Shown one piece after another: positions 1 through 11,222 of a DNA stretch of 40,133 nt. The notes under the pieces were generated by a model that saw nothing but the letters and a program-made list of their open reading frames with translations, had not been told where the DNA came from and ran no database searches. The stretch spans positions 1-40,133 of the forward strand of contig JAMCRH010000109.1 in the NCBI GenBank assembly GCA_023380515.1, written 5' to 3'. Within the stretch, counting starts at the first letter, position 1; every line of letters begins with the position of its first letter. This DNA is from Gammaproteobacteria bacterium (lineage in GTDB: Bacteria > Pseudomonadota > Gammaproteobacteria > Enterobacterales > Alteromonadaceae). The position numbers and the translations under genes are program-made.

Positions 1-767
1 TTCGGTTTACCGGTAGTTCCCGATGTATATAAAATGTACAGCGGATCGGTGCTCTTTACCGCGACCGGAGCGACCGGCTGTGCGGCGCTCATTTCGGTTT
101 GCCAATCAAAGTCAAAGCCTGGGTTGAGATCAAGTTTGACTTGCTTGTCAGCAGGAACCTGCAGACGCTGATAAATAATACTCGCTTCTGGTTTGAATTC
201 GGCTTTTTCAATGGCTTTGTCGAGCAGCGGCTTGTAGGGTACCAATCGATGTGGTTCGATCCCGTGGGACGCAGAGACCACAACTTTTGGTTCGGCATCG
301 TCAATACGCACTGCGAGTTCATGAGCGGCGAAACCTCCAAAAACGACCGAGTGAATGGCTCCTAAGCGTGCCACCGCAAGCATAGCAATGGCCGCTTGCG
401 GAATCATCGGCATATAAATTACAACGCGGTCACCTTTGCTCACCCCGTGTTTTTGCAGGACACCCGCAAAACAGGCGACTTCATCACGTAATTGCGCATA
501 GGTATAGGACGTTTGTACGCCCGTCACAGGCGAATCATAAAAAATAGCGACTTGGTCCCCACGACCGTGTTCAACATGGTAGTCAAGCGTCAGATAGCTC
601 AAGTTTAGTTCACCATCTGCAAACCATTGGTAGCTTTCTGGGTCGTTACCATCAGTGTAACTGAGAGTTTGAGTTGGCTGTTGGTACCAAGCGAGTTTGC
701 TTGCTTGCCGACGCCAGTACTGCTCTGGATTATTAATTGATTCTTGATGTTGCAGTTGGTAACTCAT
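1..767 (-). CDS. prpE: Propionyl-CoA synthetase-like acyl-CoA ligase (N-terminal part, cut by window edge)
   Basis: This leftward gene begins at the ATG at 767-765 and runs off the left edge, so only about 255 N-terminal residues are visible. An AAGGA ribosome-binding site lies six bases upstream. The protein is an ANL-family adenylating enzyme: it starts with the acetyl-CoA synthetase N-terminal region (SINNPEQYWRRQASKLAW), continues with the Rossmann-like segment GDRVVIYMPMIPQA and GAIHSVVFGGF, and reaches the ATP-binding P-loop motif YTSGTTGKP at the edge. Such enzymes make acyl-CoA from a short carboxylic acid, ATP and CoA in the cytoplasm. The N-terminus looks more like propionate-CoA ligase (PrpE) than Acs, but the part of the protein that would settle substrate choice is outside the window. 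No prp catabolic genes are visible next to it. Confidence 0.8.
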   Translation of the reverse strand, partial: MSYQLQHQESINNPEQYWRRQASKLAWYQQPTQTLSYTDGNDPESYQWFADGELNLSYLTLDYHVEHGRGDQVAIFYDSPVTGVQTSYTYAQLRDEVACFAGVLQKHGVSKGDRVVIYMPMIPQAAIAMLAVARLGAIHSVVFGGFAAHELAVRIDDAEPKVVVSASHGIEPHRLVPYKPLLDKAIEKAEFKPEASIIYQRLQVPADKQVKLDLNPGFDFDWQTEMSAAQPVAPVAVKSTDPLYILYTSGTTGKP

Positions 768-818
768 AACCGTCCTTTTCTTTGCCTATTTTCGTTGTTA
801 TAGGCTTACTGTAGTCGG

Positions 819-831
819 ATTCTCCGAGAAT
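819..831. promoter_or_regulatory. 13-bp perfect palindrome upstream of the acyl-CoA ligase
   Basis: ATTCTC-C-GAGAAT is a perfect inverted repeat about 50 bases upstream of the ligase start. Its position suits an operator for that gene. No cognate regulator is visible nearby, so a regulatory role is inference only. Confidence 0.3.
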
Positions 832-864
832 ACTATTCGACTTTAGGCGAGGACAGTAGGCATT

Positions 865-895
865 AAAAAAGCCCAATGTCGCAACATTGGGCTTT
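865..895 (-). terminator. Rho-independent terminator of icd
   Basis: A perfect 12-bp stem (868-879 with 884-895) with a four-base loop is followed, on the minus strand, by a run of six U residues (865-870 on the plus strand are all A). It lies about 40 bases past the icd stop codon. Confidence 0.85.
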
Positions 896-935
896 GAGGT
901 TGTTTGTAACGATCTATTGACCGCTAAACCGAGAC

Positions 936-3176
<2,241 letters not shown>

Positions 3177-3228
3177 TTAGATCACCGTTGCAAGTGTACT
3201 GCAATGTGCTGGAAAAAGTTCGCGCGAT

Positions 3229-3257
3229 AGTATGTCACTGAACGCGCTTTTATTCAA
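3229..3257 (-). promoter_or_regulatory. Candidate sigma-70 promoter of icd
   Basis: On the minus strand, TTGAAT (3257-3252) and CATACT (3234-3229) are separated by exactly 17 bases. Each matches four of six consensus bases. It lies about 68 bases before the icd start. Confidence 0.4.
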
Positions 3258-3278
3258 TCTTACAAGGGTTTTCAGGCG

Positions 3279-4457
3279 ATGGAAGGTGTAAAAGAAGGTA
3301 AACGGGTGACGTTAATCGGCGCATTTGTGAATGCCATTCTGAGTGCAATGAAAATGCTCGTAGGTTGGTTCGGTGGGTCAGCTGCATTAGTCGCAGACGG
3401 TCTCCATTCGTTCTCCGATTTAATCACAGATGTATTGGTCTATTGGGTATTTGGGGTAGCTCACCGCGCGCCTGACGCATCGCATCCGTGGGGGCACAAA
3501 CGTATCGAGACCCTCGCGACCATTGCACTCGCAGTCATCCTCGGTGTTGTGGCCGTGCTGATGGCCTGGGATAGCGTACAAGTTCTTCTTGCTGGTGAGC
3601 CGTTAAGTGCACCGAGTCAATGGACGCTTATTGTTGCCGCCATATCGATTATTGCCAATGAAGGGCTGTATTGGCTAACGGTTCGCGCCGGTAAAAAAGC
3701 CAACTCGCAATTATTGATCGCCAATGCTTGGCACCATCGCACCGATAGCCTGTCTTCGATTGTGGTACTCGTCGCCATTGCTGGTGCTATCGCGGGCATT
3801 TGGTGGCTTGACGCATTAGCAGCGGTGCTGGTGGCGTTGCTGATCGGTAAAATTGCGCTCGATATGCTATTAACCAACGCCAAAGAGCTCGTGGATACAG
3901 CAGTACCAGCTCAACAACTGGAGAAAATTAAAGCGACGGCACGAGAAATTGATGGTGTCCTTGACGTACATAGCGCAAAAAGCCGTTTCAGTGGTGGCAA
4001 TATTCTCCTCGAGTTGCATATTCAGGTTGCACCAGAATTAACCGTAACCGAGGGGCATTATATTGGTGAACAGGTCGTGGAGCGTCTGCTAAGGACGTTT
4101 GATGAAGTGACTTATGTGATTTATCACATTGATACGCGCAATGATCAGGCAACACCAAGAGCCGAGTTAACCTTGCCGAATCGAGTTGAAATAGAGCGAT
4201 TATTTAGTCAGTTTCATGCACGGTTGCCGGCCAATTTAAAAGATTTGGTTTCAGGCTCACAACTGAATCTACATTATTTGGCAGGAGGCATCGTCATTGA
4301 TGTCAAACTTGACGTGCCGATGAGTGCCAACGAAGCACAAGATAAACTGCAGCGCGATGAACGGCAACTTAGAACCTTGGCGCAGTTTTATCGCACCCAG
4401 TTTGCCGATGTTGACGGTATTGCCAAGGTGCGGGTTTGGTATGGCATTGAAGAGTAG
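3279..4457 (+). CDS. Cation diffusion facilitator (CDF) family metal exporter
   Basis: An inner-membrane metal/proton antiporter of the CDF family, probably exporting Zn2+ or another divalent ion from the cytoplasm. The N-terminal ~200 residues hold the transmembrane segments. The transport-site residues fit the HxxxD pattern twice: H43/D47 in ADGLHSFSD and H152/D156 in WHHRTD. An HD-HD site is the arrangement known for zinc-selective members, whereas FieF-like iron/zinc proteins use DD-HD; metal choice here is therefore inference. A cytoplasmic ferredoxin-like dimerisation domain follows (about 205-280). At 392 residues the protein is roughly 90 longer than FieF: the extra C-terminal segment, ending VDGIAKVRVWYG, looks like a second copy of that fold. 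AAGGG lies ten bases before the ATG. Confidence 0.88.
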   Translation: MEGVKEGKRVTLIGAFVNAILSAMKMLVGWFGGSAALVADGLHSFSDLITDVLVYWVFGVAHRAPDASHPWGHKRIETLATIALAVILGVVAVLMAWDSVQVLLAGEPLSAPSQWTLIVAAISIIANEGLYWLTVRAGKKANSQLLIANAWHHRTDSLSSIVVLVAIAGAIAGIWWLDALAAVLVALLIGKIALDMLLTNAKELVDTAVPAQQLEKIKATAREIDGVLDVHSAKSRFSGGNILLELHIQVAPELTVTEGHYIGEQVVERLLRTFDEVTYVIYHIDTRNDQATPRAELTLPNRVEIERLFSQFHARLPANLKDLVSGSQLNLHYLAGGIVIDVKLDVPMSANEAQDKLQRDERQLRTLAQFYRTQFADVDGIAKVRVWYGIEE

Positions 4458-4458
4458 G

Positions 4459-4498
4459 GCGGCTAGTTCCAAGTGTTCTTTGGTAACGAACTAGCCGC
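4459..4498. terminator. Inverted repeat between convergent CDF and outer-membrane factor genes
   Basis: An 11-bp perfect stem (4459-4469 with 4488-4498) encloses an 18-base loop that can itself form a short CCAA/TTGG stem. No clear U-tract follows on either strand, so it may be a bidirectional terminator or only an mRNA 3' end stabiliser. Confidence 0.4.
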
Positions 4499-4520
4499 TT
4501 GACTGGATGTCGCTAAGGCC

Positions 4521-5957
4521 TTATTCGCTAGCAGCCCAACCGCCACCGAAGGCTTTAAAGACATTGGTATACGCAGCGAAATGATCGCGTTTAGCAGTTG
4601 TTAAAGCGAGTTCCGCATTAATCAGTTCCCGCTGACTCGCTAACAATTCATAAAAGCCAATGGCGCCGAGGTCATATTGCATTTCTGCTAAGCGATAGGT
4701 ATCGGCGATTGCGTCATATTGTGCTTGCACGGCAACACTACGCTCTTCTGCAATATGCAGTAAGGCAATGGCGTCACTCGCATCACGAACAGCAGCAAGA
4801 ATGGCCTGTTGATAGCCAATTTCAGCTTGTTCGCGTTGGGCTTTGGCACTTTCAACACGGCGTGCCAAGCGACCAAAATCAAACAGCGGCCCCGCAAGGT
4901 CGGCACCAACACTCCAAGTTTCGCTTGCTGCACTGAACAAGTCGCCAGTTGTCGTTGCAGCGCTGCCGCCCAATGCCATTAAGTTAAGGCTTGGAAAACG
5001 TGCGGCTTGGGCCACACCAATGCGCGCGTTGGCGGCAATTAAGCTCGCTTCAGCTGCACGAACATCAGGGCGGCGCTGAAGCAACTCTGACGGTGTATGT
5101 GCCGGTAGCTGTTGAGGTAATTGCAACTCAGTTAGTTTGCCATGAACAGTGTTGAAGCCTTGCAGTAATTCGTCTGGTGTTGCGCCGACTAAAATGGCGA
5201 GTGCACTGCGAGTAAGTTGACGAGCTTCGCGCAAGTCTGGCACGCTCGCTTTTGCAGCGGCAACCGCAGCCTCGGCACGACGCAGGTTTAAAACATTGGT
5301 CGAGCCGCTGTTATAGCGCAGTTGCTCTAACTCCAGCGTTTGTTCGAGCGATGCAATGTTGCTATTCAAGGCCGCATACTGCTGTTCAATGGCTAATAAG
5401 TTGAAATACGTGGTCACAACGTCAGCCACTAGATTTAACTTGATGGCTTCAGTTCCAAACATCGACTCCGCCAACATCGCACCTGCAGCCTCGCGTTGAC
5501 GTGCTAGACGCCCCCATAAATCGACCTCATAAGAGAGCACGCCAGCAACATTGAACTGATTACGCGGAGTACCACCACCGAGCGCTGTCGGCATCAAGGT
5601 TTCTGGCTGTTGCTCACGTGCTGCAGAAGCTTGAGCACTTAATAGCGGCCAGCGATTCGCGTTTTCAAATCCAAGTTCTGCGCGCGCTTGTTCGATTCGT
5701 GCGAGTTGCACCTGTAAACTCAAATTGTCAGTAAGAGCACGTTCGACTAATGCGTTCAGATTCGGATCCTGATACTGCTGCCACCATTGTTGCAATTCAC
5801 GGGTCAGTTCGGCTTCACTCGGAAAACTACTGATCCATTCTTCAGATAACTCTGTCTCAGTGCTTTGATAGTTAGGCCCCATGGTGCAACCACTCAAGAA
5901 TAGAGTGGTTGCGACACCGAAGGACACCAACGCTAACTTCGAAAAATGCTTGTTCAT
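4521..5957 (-). CDS. Outer-membrane efflux lipoprotein of the NodT/OprM type
   Basis: This is the outer-membrane channel of the tripartite pump encoded just upstream. The N-terminus carries a lipoprotein signal with lipobox LSGC (Cys24), followed by the family-typical CTMGPNYQ. The rest, 478 residues, shows the two repeated halves of the outer-membrane efflux protein family with long helical, Ala/Gln-rich stretches and the conserved LLQRRPDVRAAEASL and GPLFDFGRLARRVESA segments. It starts ten bases downstream of the RND gene stop and has AAGGA seven bases before its ATG, so it is the last gene of the tetR-adaptor-pump-channel operon. Confidence 0.93.
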   Translation of the reverse strand: MNKHFSKLALVSFGVATTLFLSGCTMGPNYQSTETELSEEWISSFPSEAELTRELQQWWQQYQDPNLNALVERALTDNLSLQVQLARIEQARAELGFENANRWPLLSAQASAAREQQPETLMPTALGGGTPRNQFNVAGVLSYEVDLWGRLARQREAAGAMLAESMFGTEAIKLNLVADVVTTYFNLLAIEQQYAALNSNIASLEQTLELEQLRYNSGSTNVLNLRRAEAAVAAAKASVPDLREARQLTRSALAILVGATPDELLQGFNTVHGKLTELQLPQQLPAHTPSELLQRRPDVRAAEASLIAANARIGVAQAARFPSLNLMALGGSAATTTGDLFSAASETWSVGADLAGPLFDFGRLARRVESAKAQREQAEIGYQQAILAAVRDASDAIALLHIAEERSVAVQAQYDAIADTYRLAEMQYDLGAIGFYELLASQRELINAELALTTAKRDHFAAYTNVFKAFGGGWAASE

Positions 5958-5967
5958 TGGTTCGTCC

Positions 5968-8900
5968 TTATACTTGAGCGTCGTTTTCTGACTTGGCTAA
6001 ACGGTCATTACGCCAAGTACTAAAATCTTCGAGCAGTTTGTAAGCGAGCGGCACGAATATCAGTGCAAGACTACTTGCTGCTAACATGCCACCAACGACA
6101 ACAGTACCGATTTCTTGACGGCTGACCGCACCCGCACCTGAAGCGATAACTAACGGGAAGCTACCGACGACAAATGTTGCAGCAGTCATAATAATTGCTC
6201 GGAAACGTTGACGGGCAGCGGTGATCGCAGCCTCGCTTGAGCTCATGCCTTGCTTGCGGTTTTGGGCCGCAAACTCAACAATGAGAATCGCATTCTTTGC
6301 CGCTAACCCAATCAATACAAGCAACCCAACTTGAAAGTAAACGTCGTTCGGGAAGCCACGCAGCATCGATGACAATGCCGCACCAAATACAGCAAATGGG
6401 ACGGCGGTTGCAACCGCAAACGGCAGGGTAATGCGCTCATATTGCGCAATAAGAATGAGGATGACCATCAGTAAACCAAGGCCAAATGCTGACGCAGCAG
6501 CACCAGATGCGGCTTCGAGCTGATAAGCTTCACCAACCCAGCCCATTTGAATGTTCTCTTCTGAGCGTAACTCGTTGATCACCTCATCGAGCGCATCTTT
6601 GGCCTGTCCAGTTGTGAAACCCGGAGCAGGGTCTGCCATGATTTTCGCCGATACATAGAGGTTGAATCGGTTAAGAATATCGGCACCTGAAACACGCTCA
6701 GCGGTCACTAGACTGCTCACCGGCACCATTGCACCCGAATTTGCGCGGACAAAAACGTTGCGCAGATTTTCTGGTGACACGCGGTATTCGCCTTCGGCTT
6801 GCAAGTTGACCTGCCACAAACGTCCTTGATAGGTAAAGTCATTCACATAGGTTGACCCAAATGTGGCTTGCATGGTGCTGAACAGCGCACTGAGTGGCAC
6901 ACCCATGGCTTGTGCTTTTTCGCGGTCAACATGAATCATGTAGCGTGGAATATTGGTTTCTAAAGTGCTGCGCACACCCATTAGCTCCGGACGCTCGTTA
7001 GCAGCAGCAACAGCGCGTTGTGCAATGTTATTTAACCGAATTGGGTCAGAGTCGCCACGTAACTGCAGGTAGCCTTCAACGCCACCAGTCAGCGATAAAC
7101 CTTGAATGGGAGGTGGTACGAACACAAATACGTTTGCTTCCTGCATACCAAAGCCCATGCCCATTACTTGTTGCGCTATCTCTTGTGCACTTGTCCCTGG
7201 CGCTGTCCGTTCGCTCCAATCGGTTAGGTTGATAAAGCCAGCTAGTGCGTTGGTTCGCAACGCGCTGGCGATAATATCGAAACCGGCGAAGGTGGTGAAA
7301 TCTTGTACAGTATCGAGCTCGCGAATCTGTCGTGACAGTTCGTTACGGAACTCTTCAGCGCGTTCGAGCGACGCGGTTGCAGGTAATTGTGCAACAGCTA
7401 AGGCGACACCTTGGTCTTCGCCCGGTACTAAGCTAGTTGGCATGCGGCTCATGAGGAAACCGGTACCGACCACAAAGGCAAGAAACAAAAGTACGCCAAA
7501 AACAGACCGCCGAATAAAGAATGCGACTGTGCCCACAAAGCCATTCGTCAACTTATCAAAGGCAGCGTTAAACAAGGCAAAAGGCTTTGATACTTTATGG
7601 CTTTGTTTGTCCAGTAGCAGCGCACACATCGCAGGAGTGAGGGTTAAGGCGACAACCCCAGACACCACAACCGATACTGCAATGGTCACGGCAAACTGTT
7701 TATACAATTCGCCGCTCAAGCCGCCTAAAAACGCTACTGGCGCGAATACGGCCACAAGTACTAGGGTTGAGGACACCACCGCACCAGAAACTTGCTTCAT
7801 GGTTTCGATCGACGCTTCTTTGGCTTTCATGCCTTTTTCTGAAATTAATCGTTCGACGTTTTCCATGACGATAATGGCGTTGTCGACGACAATCCCGATG
7901 GCGAGCACGAGACCAAACAAGGTCAACATGTTGATCGAGAAACCAAGTGCTTGCATTCCCGCGAACGTCCCGATCAGTGAAACTGGAATAGCCGCTACTG
8001 GGATTAATGTGGCGCGAATGTGCTGTAAAAACAGGAAAGTTACAAAAACAACAAGTACGACCGCAACGAGCAGAGTCACGATTACTTCGTTTACCGAGAT
8101 TTGAATAAACTCAGTGGTGTCGTATGGCACATAGTAGGACAGGCCGGCAGGAAATTGTGCGGCAAGCTCTTCGAGTTTGTTGTGGACGTTTTCCGCTGTT
8201 TCTAGGGCATTCGCGCCAGGCTGCAAGAAGACACCAAAAGGAACCGCGTCTTGGTTGTTATAGATTGCTGAGAAGCCGTAGGTTTGAGCGCCAAGCTCAA
8301 TGCGAGCGACGTCACCAACCCGAATGCTATTGCCTGTGTCGTCGGTGCGGATAATTACGTTGGCAAATTCTTCTGGGTTACTTAATTGCGTATTAGTGGT
8401 CGCTGCGAAGGTAAATGCATTACCTTTTGGTGCTGGGTCTGCACCAAAACGACCGGCCGCATATTGCGCACTTTGATCCCGAATCGCATTGCTCACGTCA
8501 GCTGGCATTAAGCCGTACTCCGCCAACTTAGCGGGGTCAGTCCAAATCCGCATGGAATAATCTTGGGCACCAAATAGTGAAGCGTCACCAACCCCTTCAA
8601 CACGAACTAATTCGTCGAGAATATTCAGTAGGGTGTAGTTACTGATATCCAGGGTACTCATGCTACTGTCGTCAGAGAAGAGTGTCGCCACCATTAAGAT
8701 ATTGGTCGAGCGCGACTCCACGCGAACACCGAGATCGCGGACCGTTTGTGGTAAGCGCGCTGATGCAGCCTGCACACGGTTGTTGACGTTAATGGTGTTC
8801 TGGTCGGGATCTGAGCCCATTTCGAAGGAAATGGTAATTTGCAGCATACCAGAGTCGGTGGTGGTCGTTTCCATGTACAACATGTTGTCGACACCGTTAA

Positions 8901-9105
8901 TTTCCTGCTCCAAGGGAGCCGCAACCGAGCTCGCTAAAACGTCCGCACTTGCGCCAGGATAAATGGTGCTTACAACCACTTGAGGTGGTACAACGTTGGG
9001 ATACTGCTCAATCGGCAGCGCACGAATTGAAACAATCCCGGCGATGACAATAATGATTGAAATAACCGACGCAAACAGCGGGCGGTCAATGAAAAAACGT
9101 AACAT
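5968..9105 (-). CDS. RND multidrug efflux pump, HAE1 family (MexF-like)
   Basis: An inner-membrane proton/drug antiporter of 1,045 residues that extrudes hydrophobic compounds through the partner adaptor and channel encoded beside it. The N-terminus ([17 protein letters not shown]) and the two repeated halves of six transmembrane helices plus periplasmic loops fit HAE1 pumps; segments such as [27 protein letters not shown] and [12 protein letters not shown] resemble MexF-type pumps. The proton-relay segment of helix 4 reads [13 protein letters not shown]: Asp408 is present, but the second Asp of the AcrB pair (D407/D408) is Asn409, confirmed in the DNA as GAC-AAC. The helix-10 Lys is kept in [21 protein letters not shown] precedes the start. 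Confidence 0.95.
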   Translation of the reverse strand: MLRFFIDRPLFASVISIIIVIAGIVSIRALPIEQYPNVVPPQVVVSTIYPGASADVLASSVAAPLEQEINGVDNMLYMETTTTDSGMLQITISFEMGSDPDQNTINVNNRVQAASARLPQTVRDLGVRVESRSTNILMVATLFSDDSSMSTLDISNYTLLNILDELVRVEGVGDASLFGAQDYSMRIWTDPAKLAEYGLMPADVSNAIRDQSAQYAAGRFGADPAPKGNAFTFAATTNTQLSNPEEFANVIIRTDDTGNSIRVGDVARIELGAQTYGFSAIYNNQDAVPFGVFLQPGANALETAENVHNKLEELAAQFPAGLSYYVPYDTTEFIQISVNEVIVTLLVAVVLVVFVTFLFLQHIRATLIPVAAIPVSLIGTFAGMQALGFSINMLTLFGLVLAIGIVVDNAIIVMENVERLISEKGMKAKEASIETMKQVSGAVVSSTLVLVAVFAPVAFLGGLSGELYKQFAVTIAVSVVVSGVVALTLTPAMCALLLDKQSHKVSKPFALFNAAFDKLTNGFVGTVAFFIRRSVFGVLLFLAFVVGTGFLMSRMPTSLVPGEDQGVALAVAQLPATASLERAEEFRNELSRQIRELDTVQDFTTFAGFDIIASALRTNALAGFINLTDWSERTAPGTSAQEIAQQVMGMGFGMQEANVFVFVPPPIQGLSLTGGVEGYLQLRGDSDPIRLNNIAQRAVAAANERPELMGVRSTLETNIPRYMIHVDREKAQAMGVPLSALFSTMQATFGSTYVNDFTYQGRLWQVNLQAEGEYRVSPENLRNVFVRANSGAMVPVSSLVTAERVSGADILNRFNLYVSAKIMADPAPGFTTGQAKDALDEVINELRSEENIQMGWVGEAYQLEAASGAAASAFGLGLLMVILILIAQYERITLPFAVATAVPFAVFGAALSSMLRGFPNDVYFQVGLLVLIGLAAKNAILIVEFAAQNRKQGMSSSEAAITAARQRFRAIIMTAATFVVGSFPLVIASGAGAVSRQEIGTVVVGGMLAASSLALIFVPLAYKLLEDFSTWRNDRLAKSENDAQV

Positions 9106-9123
9106 AAACCTTCCTTTAGTCGT

Positions 9124-10302
9124 TTATTGACCGTTGGTGATCATCACTGGTGCGCCGTCACGAACAGCAACATGACCATTAATGATTAACTTGTCGCCGG
9201 CTGATAGACCCTCAAGTACAACTTGCTTGCCATTGACTTTCGGTCCCAATGTTACTGGCCGCGCTTGCGCTTGTTCAGTGCCATTCACCACATACACTTG
9301 CGGGCCGTCCGGGCCTTGACTCACTGTGGTTGGGTCAATTAACACGACGTCGTCAAACGCTTGCAGGGCGAGTTCTACACGAACGAACTGGCCTGGTAAT
9401 AGTTCTGCATTGGTATTGTCGACTTCGGCACGCATCACCACGCGACCAGTTTGTGTATCGACGCTTGGTGCAACGTAGTTAATGCGACCTTGCACAGCGT
9501 AGCTCTGACCTTGACTGTTGGTAACCGCAACGAAGCTGCCTTGCTCGTTGCTTTGTTGCGCATGAGTTTGTTGTAAATGAACGCGATAGAGTTGCGCGTC
9601 ACTTTCTGGAATAGCGAAGTGCAAATGGACCGTGTCGGTTTGCACGATGTGGGTCAAATAGGTGCCCGTGCTAATGAGATTTCCTTCAGTCACCGATTCG
9701 ACGCCGGCCAAACCAGAAATAGGCGCTTCAACCCGGGTATAACGAAGGTTGCGTTGTGCATCTGCAAGGCCTGATTCGGCGCGTGCCAAACGCGCTTTTG
9801 CCGCTTCAATTGCCGAACGAGCTTGGTCGTATTCGCGCTCACTGGCTGCGTTACTCTCAAACAAACCAGACACGCGTCGCCATTCGCGATCCGCTTGCTG
9901 GTGCATAGCAGTGGCGTCGGCAAGCTCTGCTTGTGCCGCATTCACAGCCAATTGATACGGTTCTGGGTCTATTTGAAAGAGGGTATCGCCTTGACTGACA
10001 GCATGACCTTCATGGAAATTGCGTTGCTGAAGAATGCCACCGACTTGGGCGCGAACTTCAACCTCTCGAGCACCACGCACTCGCGCTGGATATTGTGCAG
10101 TATAAATTGCTGATTCAGTTTGCACTTCAGCAATGGTGACTGGTGAAGGCGGCATACCATTTTGGCCATTGCCCTGACCGTTGCTAGCATCACCGCTACA
10201 AGCGGTTAACATAACCAGCGCACTGGCACTGAGGGCGATCTGCTTTGGTGTAACCCAAGTGTGACGACGAGGGTGAGAGTGAGCGCGAAATGATGCGTTC
10301 AT
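9124..10302 (-). CDS. RND efflux periplasmic adaptor (membrane fusion) lipoprotein
   Basis: This protein bridges the RND pump and the outer-membrane channel in the periplasm. From the chosen start the N-terminus is a long basic region, a hydrophobic stretch and lipobox LTAC (Cys35), so it is probably lipid-anchored to the inner membrane. A biotinyl-lipoyl-like domain (EVRAQVGGILQQRNFHEG), an alpha-helical hairpin (about residues 95-165) and beta-barrel segments follow. The longest frame begins at 10353 inside tetR, but the ATG at 10302 has GGAG eight bases upstream, and the tetR stop and this start overlap as TAATG, indicating translational coupling. That gives 392 residues. The pump gene begins 18 bases downstream. 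Confidence 0.93.
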   Translation of the reverse strand: MNASFRAHSHPRRHTWVTPKQIALSASALVMLTACSGDASNGQGNGQNGMPPSPVTIAEVQTESAIYTAQYPARVRGAREVEVRAQVGGILQQRNFHEGHAVSQGDTLFQIDPEPYQLAVNAAQAELADATAMHQQADREWRRVSGLFESNAASEREYDQARSAIEAAKARLARAESGLADAQRNLRYTRVEAPISGLAGVESVTEGNLISTGTYLTHIVQTDTVHLHFAIPESDAQLYRVHLQQTHAQQSNEQGSFVAVTNSQGQSYAVQGRINYVAPSVDTQTGRVVMRAEVDNTNAELLPGQFVRVELALQAFDDVVLIDPTTVSQGPDGPQVYVVNGTEQAQARPVTLGPKVNGKQVVLEGLSAGDKLIINGHVAVRDGAPVMITNGQ

Positions 10303-11018
10303 TAATAATTCTCCAATTCTTTGGTCTGCTGAGAAATAGAATTCTTTGAGCACTCACGAAGTTGCTCAACAAAACTGAGAGGGTTCTGCACGTGCATGAT
10401 GCCGTGGAGGTAAAATGAAAAAACTTGATCAAGGCGCGTGAGTGAAGCGCGCTTCGGTACGCTTGCCATACTGAGATAAACGGCACCATGCAGCAGCTCG
10501 CCCGACAAAGACGACATTTCTTCGGCACTTAAAAATTCGCGCACTGGGTAGGTGTTTTTAATATCTTGAAAGACGAATAACCAATCATCTTTGCTATGGT
10601 GCATGCGCTGGAAATATTGTGGTGTAACCTCACGACCAAATTCGGCGCGTTCTTGAATAAACAGTTCGACCGTGTCTGGGTGCGTATCAAAATACTCAAG
10701 GTAGGCATGCATCATGGCGTAAAGCCGACAGAGTGGGTTGGTGGTGCTATCGCGCGCTTGCAACATCCGGTCACGCAAAATATCAAGCTGGTGGGCAAGA
10801 ACCAACTTAAATAACTCTTCCTTATTCGGAAAATGACGGTACAAGGTGCCTTTGCCGACGCCGGCAAGTTCAGCAATGGTTTGCATATCAGTGACTTGAT
10901 AACCACGGTCAGCAAACGCACGAACGGCAGCGGCAATAATTTCTTGTTGGCGCTGTTCGGCTGGTTTATGAACCCGTTTAGGGGGCTTTTCAATCGATTC
11001 CATAGCGTTTGAAGTCAT
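10302..11018 (-). CDS. TetR-family repressor of the efflux operon
   Basis: A 238-residue TetR-type regulator. The N-terminal DNA-binding domain (about residues 22-70) reads EIIAAAVRAFADRGY, then the helix-turn-helix MQTIAELAGVGKGTLYRHF, then NKEELFKLVL, a strong match to the family. The C-terminal part is the helical ligand-binding/dimerisation domain. It is the first gene of the operon with the adaptor, pump and channel, which fits local repression released by a pump substrate. An AGAAGG sequence lies unusually close to the assigned ATG, and a second in-frame ATG occurs five codons on, so the exact start is uncertain. A promoter and a palindrome overlapping its expected transcription start lie upstream. 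Confidence 0.92.
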   Translation of the reverse strand: MTSNAMESIEKPPKRVHKPAEQRQQEIIAAAVRAFADRGYQVTDMQTIAELAGVGKGTLYRHFPNKEELFKLVLAHQLDILRDRMLQARDSTTNPLCRLYAMMHAYLEYFDTHPDTVELFIQERAEFGREVTPQYFQRMHHSKDDWLFVFQDIKNTYPVREFLSAEEMSSLSGELLHGAVYLSMASVPKRASLTRLDQVFSFYLHGIMHVQNPLSFVEQLRECSKNSISQQTKELENY

Positions 11019-11068
11019 ACCTTCTCATCAAAATATGTGGTCAAAAAATGAGTTTACAAACCATCGGA

Positions 11069-11084
11069 CGGACTAGTCAGTCCG
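11069..11084. promoter_or_regulatory. Candidate TetR operator
   Basis: CGGACT-AGTC-AGTCCG is a perfect 6-bp inverted repeat with a 4-base spacer. It sits immediately downstream of the -10 element of the tetR promoter, covering the expected transcription start, which is where an autorepressor would bind. Confidence 0.5.
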
Positions 11085-11086
11085 AG

Positions 11087-11116
11087 ATTCTCCCGTAAAA
11101 CCGACTAAGTTGTCAA
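11087..11116 (-). promoter_or_regulatory. Candidate sigma-70 promoter of the tetR-efflux operon
   Basis: On the minus strand a perfect TTGACA (11116-11111) is followed after 18 bases by GAGAAT (11092-11087; four of six consensus bases). The predicted start point falls inside the palindrome at 11069-11084. Confidence 0.5.
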
Positions 11117-11222
11117 GTAATTAAAAAGGGAAGTTGGAGAATAATCATTTTATGTTCGGCTTTTTCGTGCCTTATGCTATGTTTATCAAGAACATCGTAA
11201 GAGGAAGGAGTACGTACCAACC

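Noticed and set aside
7106..8104. A 332-codon plus-strand open frame inside the RND gene
   Set aside because: It is antisense to a strongly conserved pump gene, is rich in Ser/Thr/Ala/Lys as expected of a shadow frame, and has no ribosome-binding site or recognisable domain.
10302..10353. Upstream start of the efflux adaptor inside tetR
   Set aside because: The extra residues precede a good signal peptide, and the ATG at 10302 has a well-spaced GGAG and a TAATG overlap with tetR.
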